Part shown: positions 1 to 5,858 of the stretch, piece by piece
Numbering within the stretch: position 1 is the first letter of the stretch
Layout of the letters: each line of letters begins with the position of its first letter
The notes under the pieces: model-generated
Told to the model about the DNA's origin: nothing
What the model saw: only the letters and a program-made list of their open reading frames with translations
Databases searched by the model: none
Translations under genes and position numbers: made by a program
Assembly (NCBI GenBank): GCA_031396505.1
Contig: JANNKX010000307.1
Span: forward strand, 1-7,870
Length of the DNA: 7,870 nucleotides
DNA from: JAAFHS01 sp031396505
GTDB taxonomy: Bacteria > Pseudomonadota > Alphaproteobacteria > Rhodobacterales > Rhodobacteraceae
Direction of reading: 5' to 3'

Positions 1-1
1 G

Positions 2-616
2 GCAGGTCTGCTGATTGGTCAGTGGGCAGCGGCCACACTGGGTGCCGAAGCGGCCAATGCCAAGATTGCGATGCTCGACATCAACGCCGACAACATCTCG
101 GTCGACGTGCAGCGTGATACGGGCTTTCTTGTCGGTTTCGGCATCGAAGTGCCTGATCTGTCGGTGATGGGTTCGGAAACCGACCCGCGCGTTGTGGGCC
201 ACCAGTCGAGCCAAGCCTCGGTTGAGGGCGGCGTGACAGCAATGGAAAACCTGCTGGCGATCGAGCCGAACATCAACGTGGTCTACACGATCAACGAACC
301 AGCTGCCGAAGGTGCCTATCAGGCGCTGCAGAACGCTGGCAAAACCGATGTTCTGATCGTGTCGGTTGACGGTGGTTGCCCCGGGGTGGCCAACGTCGCA
401 TCCGGTGTGATCGGTGCGACATCGCAGCAATACCCGCTGCTGATGGCGTCTTTGGGTGTTGAGGCGATTGCAAAGTTCGCGGCAGACGGCACCAAGCCTG
501 CGGCATCCGAAGGGCTGACGTTCTTTAACACGGGCGTAAACCTTGTCACCGACAAGCCCGCCGAAGGCGTGGAATCGATCGACAGCGCCAAAGGCACGGA
601 ACTGTGCTGGGGCTAA
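2..616 (+). CDS. frcB: Sugar ABC transporter substrate-binding protein, FrcB-like (5'-truncated by window)
   Basis: This is the C-terminal part (204 residues) of a periplasmic sugar-binding protein of the ribose/fructose-binding (Peripla_BP_4) type. The frame is open from base 2, so the N-terminus and signal peptide lie upstream of the window. It would capture a sugar in the periplasm and deliver it to the permease encoded next. Visible signs are the alternating alpha/beta segments of a type I periplasmic fold, VVYTINEPAAEGAYQAL, the sugar-pocket segment VSVDGGCPGV, and the C-terminal ending GTELCWG. The two cysteines (codons 377-379 and 605-607) could form a disulfide; that is inference. The gene order binding protein-permease-ATPase-kinase matches the frcBCAK fructose operon of Sinorhizobium meliloti, which is the main reason for the symbol. 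Substrate specificity (fructose versus ribose or mannose) cannot be fixed from this fragment. It ends in TAA, followed by a stem-loop. Confidence 0.88.
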   Translation, partial: AGLLIGQWAAATLGAEAANAKIAMLDINADNISVDVQRDTGFLVGFGIEVPDLSVMGSETDPRVVGHQSSQASVEGGVTAMENLLAIEPNINVVYTINEPAAEGAYQALQNAGKTDVLIVSVDGGCPGVANVASGVIGATSQQYPLLMASLGVEAIAKFAADGTKPAASEGLTFFNTGVNLVTDKPAEGVESIDSAKGTELCWG

Positions 617-642
617 GCCTGCATTAACATGATTGACGAGGC

Positions 643-669
643 AAAGGGCGGCATTACTGTCGCCCTTTT
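643..669 (+). terminator. Intercistronic stem-loop between frcB and frcC
   Basis: AAAGGGCG (643-650) pairs perfectly with CGCCCTTT (661-668) around a 10-base loop, followed by one more T and then C. The stem begins 26 bases after the frcB stop codon. It lacks a long U-tract, so it is more likely a leaky terminator or an mRNA 3'-end stabiliser than a full stop. In ABC operons such a hairpin after the binding-protein gene commonly leaves the binding protein in excess over the membrane components. That role is inferred here from position and structure only. Confidence 0.6.
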
Positions 670-708
670 CTACAACCACGCCGCGGTAAGCGGGCTGCCA
701 CGTCGACA

Positions 709-727
709 GGGGAGGGGCATGCAATGA
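709..727 (+). promoter_or_regulatory. Ribosome-binding site of frcC with overlapping two-codon mini-ORF
   Basis: A strong purine-rich Shine-Dalgarno stretch (GGGGAGGGG, 709-717) precedes the frcC start codon at 724. A second ATG at 719 opens a two-codon reading frame, ATG CAA TGA (719-727), whose stop overlaps the frcC ATG. The ATG at 719 lies only one base after the purine run, so it is a poor start unless the ribosome uses the 5' part of that run. The start at 724 is preferred because it alone continues into the permease. Confidence 0.55.
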
Positions 728-1827
728 CAGACGATCAAGCGCCGACAAAAACCATTTCGGATTTTGAGGCCACGTTGAAAACGGCGGATACGGCGGTTGC
801 CAGTTTCGCCGAAGATGACAAGTCATTCGCGCATCTGGCGCGCGGGTTTCTGCGCAGCTATCCGACGGCCATTCCGGCCCTTGTTCTGATCATCAGCGTT
901 CTCGTTTTCGGGTTGATTGACGTCTACCTGAACGCTGACCGCGCGAATTTCATGACACCCAACACACTGTCCACCGTGTTGAAACAGGTCACCGTTGTCG
1001 GCATTGTCGCCATTGCGCAGACCATCGTCATTCTGACCGCAGGGATCGACCTTTCGGTCGCGGCAATTCTTGTGCTGTCATCCGTCATCATGGGCAAACT
1101 GTCTGTCGACCTTGGCTTGCCGCCCGGTCTTGCGGTGATGATCGGCCTGGCGTTCGGGGCATTGATGGGGGGCATCAACGGGCTGTTGGTGACGGTGGTC
1201 AAACTTCCGCCATTCATCGTCACGCTTGGCACGCTCAGCATCTATACTGCGCTGAAACTGTGGTACTCCGGGTCGCAATCGGTGCGCGGGGCCGACATCA
1301 AGGAACAGGCCCCGCTGTTGTTATGGTTTGGCGAGGCGTTCAATTTCGGCGGTGCGACCCTGACCTATGGTGGGATCGCGATGATTTTGCTGGCGATTGT
1401 TGTTTGGTACATCCTGACCAAAACCGCGTGGGGCCGCCATGTGCATGCGATTGGCGATGACCCCGATGCAGCCATGCTGGCGGGTATCCAGACCAACCGC
1501 GTGCTGATCGGTGTTTATACATTTGCGGGCGCGATCTGCGCCTTTGGCGGCTGGGTTGCCATCGGCCGCGTCGGGTCCATCTCGCCCATCGGGTTTGAAA
1601 CCGCGAACCTTGACAGCATCACCGCCGTGGTGATCGGCGGCACCTCGCTGTTTGGCGGGCGCGGGTCGATCCCCGGATCGGTTCTGGGCGCACTGATTGT
1701 GGGCGTGTTCAGCACGGGCCTTTCAGTCGCCGCGCGGGTGGATGACTACTGGCAAACCTTTGCGGCGGGCTGCCTTGTGCTGATTGCGGTCGCACTTGAC
1801 CAATGGCTGCGGAGGGCGTCGAAATGA
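724..1827 (+). CDS. frcC: Sugar ABC transporter permease, FrcC-like (BPD_transp_2 family)
   Basis: This 367-residue inner-membrane protein is the channel subunit of a ribose/fructose-type ABC importer; a homodimer is expected. A charged cytoplasmic N-terminus (about residues 1-45) precedes a first hydrophobic helix (about 48-68) and further membrane segments at about 88-106, 111-125, 134-158, 164-180, 214-232, 261-282, 298-310, 317-338 and 345-360. Family marks are ILTAGIDLSVAAI (103-115), GGINGLLVTVVKLPPFIVTLGT (149-170), the cytoplasmic coupling segment GDDPDAAMLAGI (244-255), and AVVIGGTSLFGGRGSIPGSVLGALIVG near the C-terminus. The length is slightly above the usual 320-350 because of the N-terminal extension. 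The start at 724 follows the purine-rich Shine-Dalgarno stretch at 709-717. Its TGA overlaps the frcA start as ATGA (1824-1827), so translation of the two is probably coupled. Confidence 0.93.
   Translation: MTDDQAPTKTISDFEATLKTADTAVASFAEDDKSFAHLARGFLRSYPTAIPALVLIISVLVFGLIDVYLNADRANFMTPNTLSTVLKQVTVVGIVAIAQTIVILTAGIDLSVAAILVLSSVIMGKLSVDLGLPPGLAVMIGLAFGALMGGINGLLVTVVKLPPFIVTLGTLSIYTALKLWYSGSQSVRGADIKEQAPLLLWFGEAFNFGGATLTYGGIAMILLAIVVWYILTKTAWGRHVHAIGDDPDAAMLAGIQTNRVLIGVYTFAGAICAFGGWVAIGRVGSISPIGFETANLDSITAVVIGGTSLFGGRGSIPGSVLGALIVGVFSTGLSVAARVDDYWQTFAAGCLVLIAVALDQWLRRASK
1811..1816 (+). promoter_or_regulatory. Ribosome-binding site that fixes the frcA start at 1824
   Basis: GGAGGG lies 7 bases upstream of the ATG at 1824, inside the end of frcC. 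The earlier in-frame ATG at 1803 has no comparable site before it. The 1824 start also gives the ATGA overlap that is repeated at the next gene junction. Confidence 0.7.
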
Positions 1828-2609
1828 CCGACATGCAACCCATCCTCACCTGCCGGGGCCTGATGAAACGCTATGGCACCGTGGTCGCCATGAACGGCGC
1901 GGATTTCGACCTTTATCCCGGCGAGATCACGGCCATCATCGGCGACAACGGGGCGGGCAAATCCACGCTGGTCAAGGCGATTGCCGGGGCCGTGACGCCG
2001 GACCACGGCGAAATCCGGCTGGATGGCGAGGTGCTGAACTTCAAAGGCCCGCAAGACGCACAGAAGGCGGGGATCGAGACGGTTTACCAGAATCTTGCCC
2101 TGTCGCCCGCGCTGTCCATCGCCAACAACATGTTTCTGGGGCGCGAATTGCGGATGCCCGGCATCATGGGGTCGGTGTTCCGGATGATGGATCAAAAGCG
2201 GATGCAGGACTTTGCCCGCAACAAACTGTCGGAACTGGGGCTGATGACGATCCAGGATATCAACGTCGCCGTGGAATCCCTTTCGGGCGGCCAGCGGCAA
2301 GGGGTGGCTGTGGCGCGTGCAGCGGCGTTCGGGTCCAAGGTCGTGATCCTGGACGAGCCGACGGCAGCACTTGGTGTCAAGGAAAGCCGCCGGGTGCTGG
2401 AACTGATCCGCGATGTGCGCAGCAGGGGTATCCCGATCATTCTGATCAGCCATAATATGCCGCATGTGTTCGAGGTTGCGGACCGCATCCACATTCACCG
2501 CCTTGGCCGCAGGCTTTGCGTGATCAAGCCCGGGGATTATTCGATGTCGGACGCGGTGGCCTTCATGACCGGGGCCAAAGTCCCCGAAGGCGTCGTGGAA
2601 CAGGCATGA
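1824..2609 (+). CDS. frcA: Sugar ABC transporter ATP-binding protein, FrcA-like
   Basis: This 261-residue cytoplasmic ATPase powers the importer by dimerising on the permease. All nucleotide-binding elements are present: Walker A GDNGAGKST (40-48), Q-loop glutamine 89 in VYQNLALSP, signature LSGGQRQG (153-160), Walker B VVILDEPT (173-180) with catalytic glutamate 178, and switch histidine 210 in LISHNM. It is a single-domain protein of about 260 residues. RbsA/XylG proteins are tandem two-domain proteins of about 500 residues, so this matches the Frc type. The C-terminal block DRIHIHRLGRR...DYSMSDAVAFMTGA is characteristic of the FrcA group as I know it. An ATG at 1803 would add seven residues, but the start at 1824 has a better Shine-Dalgarno site. 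Both ends overlap neighbours by ATGA, with frcC at 1824-1827 and the kinase at 2606-2609. Confidence 0.94.
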   Translation: MTDMQPILTCRGLMKRYGTVVAMNGADFDLYPGEITAIIGDNGAGKSTLVKAIAGAVTPDHGEIRLDGEVLNFKGPQDAQKAGIETVYQNLALSPALSIANNMFLGRELRMPGIMGSVFRMMDQKRMQDFARNKLSELGLMTIQDINVAVESLSGGQRQGVAVARAAAFGSKVVILDEPTAALGVKESRRVLELIRDVRSRGIPIILISHNMPHVFEVADRIHIHRLGRRLCVIKPGDYSMSDAVAFMTGAKVPEGVVEQA

Positions 2610-3214
2610 CGCCGGCCGGTCTTGCCGCCCTGATCCGGGCACGCGCAACCGGGCCGGGGCGGTTTCTGACCGCCCTTGCCGGTCCACCGGGTGCAGGCAA
2701 GTCGACGCTGGCAGCAGAGGTGGTCGCCGCCCTGGGGCCGGGTGCCAAGGCGGTGCCGATGGACGGCTTTCACTACGACGATGCCGTTTTGCAGGCGCGG
2801 GGGGCGCGCCATCGCAAGGGGGCCCCTGACACCTTCGATGTGCAGGGATTTCTGCATCTGCTGCACCGTTTGCGCGATGAAGACGAAGTCGCCATCCCGT
2901 TGTTTGACCGCGATCTGGAAATCAGCCGGGCCGGGGCGGACATCGTGACGCGGGCCGATCGCCTGCTTGTGGTCGAAGGGAACTATCTTCTGTTCAACGA
3001 ACCACCATGGGATGCGGTGGCCGCGTTGTTTGACCTGACCGTCTGGATCGATGTGCCCGAGGCCGAACTTGACCGCCGTCTTCTGGCCCGCTGGGCGCAT
3101 TTCGGCAAGACGCCAGAGGCCGCGCGGGCATGGATCGACGGCAATGACATGCCCAACATTCGCCGGGTCACCCAAGGGTCACGCGCGGCGGATGTCGTGC
3201 TGCATTGGTGTTGA
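2606..3214 (+). CDS. frcK: Small P-loop kinase, FrcK-like (nucleoside/nucleotide kinase family)
   Basis: This 202-residue cytoplasmic kinase belongs to the uridine kinase/phosphoribulokinase/pantothenate kinase-like P-loop group (the YggC/FrcK type). Visible elements are Walker A GPPGAGKST (26-34), the substrate-loop motif PMDGFHYDD (51-59), RKGAPDTFD (70-78), the strand/Walker B-like block LLVVEGNYLLF (120-130), and a basic lid-like segment RRLLARWAHFGKT (157-169) expected to contact ATP phosphates. It is the fourth gene of the operon, and its ATG overlaps the frcA stop in ATGA, so it should be made together with the transporter. Co-expression suggests it phosphorylates the imported sugar or a related compound. 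The true substrate is not shown by the sequence, and the family includes nucleoside and vitamin-precursor kinases. The open frame extends upstream to 2516, but that part lies inside frcA and the 2606 start is preferred. Confidence 0.85.
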   Translation: MTPAGLAALIRARATGPGRFLTALAGPPGAGKSTLAAEVVAALGPGAKAVPMDGFHYDDAVLQARGARHRKGAPDTFDVQGFLHLLHRLRDEDEVAIPLFDRDLEISRAGADIVTRADRLLVVEGNYLLFNEPPWDAVAALFDLTVWIDVPEAELDRRLLARWAHFGKTPEAARAWIDGNDMPNIRRVTQGSRAADVVLHWC

Positions 3215-3341
3215 CCCCAATATATCCTTTCGGTTGCGTACGGAATTCCTGACTTCCCTGCCGGTCGATTCGGGCGCACCCTCCCGCCACGTATTTTTAC
3301 GCCGACTTTTTTGATCTGAAATTGAAACCCAGGAGATTTGA
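3215..3341. other. Intergenic gap between frcK and the haloperoxidase gene
   Basis: These 127 bases contain no gene and no convincing terminator. There is an 8-base palindrome GGAATTCC (3242-3249), a tiny CGTA-TTTT-TACG hairpin, and a T-run near 3307-3312. A TTGACC at 3211-3216 has no acceptable -10 partner at the right spacing. The 3' end holds a clear Shine-Dalgarno AGGAG (3331-3335) six bases before the ATG at 3342. The next gene may therefore have its own unrecognised promoter or be reached by read-through from the frc operon. Confidence 0.6.
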
Positions 3342-4796
3342 ATGAAAAACTCAATCGAGTTTTGGAGTGACGTTTGCCTTGAGGTCATCCGCCGCGACTT
3401 TTCCAAGAAATCCGATGGATCGCCCGCCCGCCCCGATCAGGGTGGGCCGACGCGCACGTCGCGTGCGATGGCGATTGTCCATCTGGCGATGCATGACGCC
3501 TATTTCGGCACGACAGACCCTGCGGTCACGTATCTGCAGCGGATTTCGCCCGCAGTGCCGCTGCCACCCCCCCCGGCCCTGATCAGCGCCGACAGCGCGA
3601 TGGGCACGGCGGCGGCTGTCACGCTGCTGACGCTTTATCCATCCCATGCAGCCTATATCAACCGCATGTCGGGGGTGTTCATCGACCCAAATCCGGTGGC
3701 CATCGCGCGTGACAACGGCCACAGCTATGGCGAGGCGATTGCCGCGCTGATCATCGGCCTGCGGGCCAACGACGGGTCAGGGACCGAGATCGGCTATCGC
3801 CCGTCCACCGCCTATGGCCGTCATCGTGAAAGCCCCTATGACGCGGGCCAAGGATTTCTGGGCCCGCAATGGGGCAATGTCGCGCGGTTTTGCACCCCCG
3901 CCCGCGTGCCACTGGATCCGCCCCCCGGTTATGACCAGACCGACTATCTTTCCGACGCGGACTACCGCGCGGATTTCAAAGAGGTCGCGGCCGAAGGTGC
4001 GCTGATCAGCACAAAGCGCAGCCCCGAAGAACAGGTCGTCGGCTATTACTGGGGCTATGATGGGGCCAATGAAATCGGGGTGCCCCCACGCCTGTACAAC
4101 CAGATTGCACGGACCTGGCTTGCCGATCATCAGCCCGGTGACGTGGACGCCGCGATGCGGTTGCTGGCGATGGTGAATGCCGGGATGGCCGATGCCGCGA
4201 TTGATGCGTGGTATCACAAATACGCCTATAACCTGTGGCGGCCCGTTGTCGGCATCCGCGAGGCCAGCACGTCGACCGGGCCGGGGGCCATTGGCGGCGC
4301 GAAATCTACGGCAACGGCCGGGGCGGATATCGGCGATCCGGCCTGGGCCCCGTTGGGCCTGCCCACGACGAACGAACCGGAACGCCGCGCCCTGAGCCGC
4401 ACACCACCGTTCCCGGCCTATCCGTCGGGGCATGCGACCTTTGGCGCGACGTTGTTCCAGATCATGCAGCGCTTTTCGGGTCAGCCCGCAATGACGTTGC
4501 AGGATGTGCTGGATGCCGCCACGTCCAATCCGGTGGTGGCGGGGCAGACATTCGCGTTTGTGTCGGACGAGCAGGACGGAAAATCGATCGACGCCGATGG
4601 GTCGGTGCGCACGCGGCATTTGCGGCGGTTCACCAACTTTGCCAAGCCAACTTACGAAAACTCGATCAGCCGGGTCTATATCGGGGTGCATTGGCGGTTT
4701 GACGGGCTGCCGCGCGCCGATGTGGCGGGCAAACGCTATGGCGGGGTGCCTTTGGGCCTGACGATTGGTGATCAGGCGTTCGGCTTTTTCAACTGA
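3342..4796 (+). CDS. Vanadium-dependent haloperoxidase family protein
   Basis: This 484-residue protein is related to vanadium haloperoxidases and, more distantly, to PAP2 acid phosphatases. Enzymes of this family oxidise halides with hydrogen peroxide. The three vanadate-binding blocks are all present. The first is K293-x6-R300-P in HKYAYNLWRP. The second is PSGH (361-364) in PPFPAYPSGHATFG, supplying S362, G363 and axial-type H364. The third is SR-x5-H (S443, R444, H450) in SRVYIGVHWRFDG, where H450 would bind vanadium. W290 and F357 occupy the positions of W350 and F397 of the Curvularia inaequalis chloroperoxidase, by my recollection of that sequence. The N-terminus (IEFWSDVCLEVIRRDF) and GGPTRTSRAMAIVHLAMHDAYFG (34-56) are typical of bacterial members. 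No signal peptide or membrane segment is seen, so it should be cytoplasmic unless exported another way. The start at 3342 follows AGGAG with six bases spacing. Substrate is unknown; phosphatase activity is a possible alternative. Confidence 0.87.
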   Translation: MKNSIEFWSDVCLEVIRRDFSKKSDGSPARPDQGGPTRTSRAMAIVHLAMHDAYFGTTDPAVTYLQRISPAVPLPPPPALISADSAMGTAAAVTLLTLYPSHAAYINRMSGVFIDPNPVAIARDNGHSYGEAIAALIIGLRANDGSGTEIGYRPSTAYGRHRESPYDAGQGFLGPQWGNVARFCTPARVPLDPPPGYDQTDYLSDADYRADFKEVAAEGALISTKRSPEEQVVGYYWGYDGANEIGVPPRLYNQIARTWLADHQPGDVDAAMRLLAMVNAGMADAAIDAWYHKYAYNLWRPVVGIREASTSTGPGAIGGAKSTATAGADIGDPAWAPLGLPTTNEPERRALSRTPPFPAYPSGHATFGATLFQIMQRFSGQPAMTLQDVLDAATSNPVVAGQTFAFVSDEQDGKSIDADGSVRTRHLRRFTNFAKPTYENSISRVYIGVHWRFDGLPRADVAGKRYGGVPLGLTIGDQAFGFFN

Positions 4797-4801
4797 ACTG
4801 C

Positions 4802-4827
4802 ATGGCCCGCGCAATGGTGCGGGCCAT
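4802..4827. terminator. GC-rich hairpin between convergent genes
   Basis: ATGGCCCGC (4802-4810) pairs perfectly with GCGGGCCAT (4819-4827). The pairing can extend inward by a G-U and a C-G pair to leave a 4-base AATG loop. It lies just after the haloperoxidase stop (4794-4796), and its last base is also the last base of the transporter stop codon on the other strand. No U-tract follows on either strand, so termination would be non-canonical or Rho-assisted. A role as a two-way 3'-end structure is likely from position. Confidence 0.55.
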
Positions 4828-5768
4828 CACCCTTGCGGCGTCATTGCCTTGCGTTGGCGCGCGCGTTCCAGCCCCAACTGCCGTTCGCGCCAGATGATCA
4901 GAATGCCCGCGAGGATCACCAGCGCGGCCCCGCCGAGCATTGTCCATGTGGGAACCTCGGCAAAGACGAAATACCCGATCCCAAGCGCAAAGATCATCGA
5001 GGCATAATCAAACGGTGCCACAAGCGACGCGTCCGCCTCGCGGTAGCTGGAGGTCAAAAGGATCTGCCCCACCCCGCCAAGCAGACCTGAAATCACCAGC
5101 AGCGTCGCCTCCCATGGTGCGGGCCAGACCCAACCAAAAGGCAGCGTAATCAGCGCGAGCAGGCTGGCCGTCACCGAAAACCAGAACACGATGGCGGGGG
5201 TTTTTTCCGTCATCACCAGCTTGCGCACAAACACTTGCGCAAGGGCGGCAAACACCGCGCTGAAAAGAACCAGCGCCGCGCCAAACGCTTCGCGGTGGCT
5301 GGCGGTATCGGGCGACAGCAGGGTCAGGCGTGGCGACAGCACGATCATCACGCCCACAAGGCCAAGGGCGACGGCGGTGATGCGAAAGGCACGCACATCT
5401 TCGCCCAGAAACATTGCGGCGAACACGACGGTCAGCAGCGGTGCGGCATAGCCGATTGCGGTCACCTCGGGCAGGGGCAGATAGCCAAGGCCCGCAAAGC
5501 CCAGACCCATCGCCGTGGTGCCGACAAAACCGCGCCAGAAATGCCCCATCGGTTGCACGGCGCGAAACCCGGTTGCGATTTCGCGGCGGTAGGCCAGCCA
5601 GACCACAATCACCGGGATGGCAAAGAATGACCGGAAAAAGACGGCCTCGCCAGCGGGCACATGCGATGCGGTGGCCTTGATCATGGATGCCATGATGATG
5701 AAACACAGGACCGAGCCCAGTTTCAGGGCAATCCCCCGCAAGGGGCGCTGGATCGGTGCATCGGCCAT
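4827..5768 (-). CDS. EamA/DMT-family transporter
   Basis: This 313-residue inner-membrane protein has the ten-helix, two-repeat layout of the drug/metabolite transporter superfamily. Hydrophobic segments lie at about residues 11-30, 41-60, 78-96, 102-122, 128-145, 162-181, 190-210, 221-240, 249-269 and 274-293. The first EamA repeat carries EAVFFRSFFAIPV and YLPLPEVTAIGYAAPLLTVVFAAMFLGEDV. The second carries ADASLVAPFDYASMIFALGIGYFVFAEVPTW. A short basic tail (WRERQLGLERARQRK) would be cytoplasmic. The start at 5768 was chosen because the family's usual N-terminus begins there; no good Shine-Dalgarno is seen before it. The open frame continues upstream to 6449 but only as antisense of the deaminase gene. 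The protein probably exports a metabolite; the substrate cannot be read from sequence. Divergence from the adenine deaminase gene makes a purine-related substrate conceivable but unproven. Confidence 0.88.
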   Translation of the reverse strand: MADAPIQRPLRGIALKLGSVLCFIIMASMIKATASHVPAGEAVFFRSFFAIPVIVVWLAYRREIATGFRAVQPMGHFWRGFVGTTAMGLGFAGLGYLPLPEVTAIGYAAPLLTVVFAAMFLGEDVRAFRITAVALGLVGVMIVLSPRLTLLSPDTASHREAFGAALVLFSAVFAALAQVFVRKLVMTEKTPAIVFWFSVTASLLALITLPFGWVWPAPWEATLLVISGLLGGVGQILLTSSYREADASLVAPFDYASMIFALGIGYFVFAEVPTWTMLGGAALVILAGILIIWRERQLGLERARQRKAMTPQG

Positions 5769-5814
5769 ATCAGCTTTGGACCACGCAGCGCACCGACACG
5801 CAAGACACTGGACG

Positions 5815-5829
5815 GCATGGCTGCCATGC
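5815..5829. promoter_or_regulatory. Palindrome GCATGG-CTG-CCATGC in the divergent gap
   Basis: A perfect 6-base inverted repeat with a 3-base spacer lies in the 90-base gap between the transporter and adenine deaminase starts, 29 bases before the deaminase ATG. It could be an operator for a dimeric regulator acting on both genes, or a small hairpin in the deaminase leader. No -10/-35 pair could be assigned with confidence in this gap. A 6+6 palindrome can arise by chance, so confidence is low. Confidence 0.3.
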
Positions 5830-5847
5830 GGTTTGTAGGGGGAAAGC

Positions 5848-5852
5848 AGGAG
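5848..5852 (+). promoter_or_regulatory. Ribosome-binding site that fixes the ade start at 5859
   Basis: AGGAG sits six bases before the ATG at 5859. The frame is open further upstream (from 5661, with another ATG at 5817-5819), but that stretch is antisense to the transporter or inside the divergent gap and has no comparable site. Confidence 0.75.
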
Positions 5853-5858
5853 CCACCG

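Noticed and set aside
1746..2687. 313-codon minus-strand open frame opposite frcA
   Set aside because: The sense strand encodes a complete ABC ATPase with all motifs; the antisense product shows no domain.
3211..3239. TTGACC as a -35 box for the haloperoxidase gene
   Set aside because: The sequence 17 bases downstream (TTGCGT) is a poor -10 box, and TATATC at 3221 has no matching -35.
3777..4814. 345-codon minus-strand open frame opposite the haloperoxidase gene
   Set aside because: The sense strand carries clear vanadate-site motifs. The antisense translation is Arg/Gly/His-rich with no recognisable domain and is a GC-bias shadow.
5661..5858. 66-codon N-terminal extension of adenine deaminase
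   Set aside because: It overlaps the transporter gene in antisense, does not resemble the family N-terminus, and the ATG at 5859 has a good AGGAG site.
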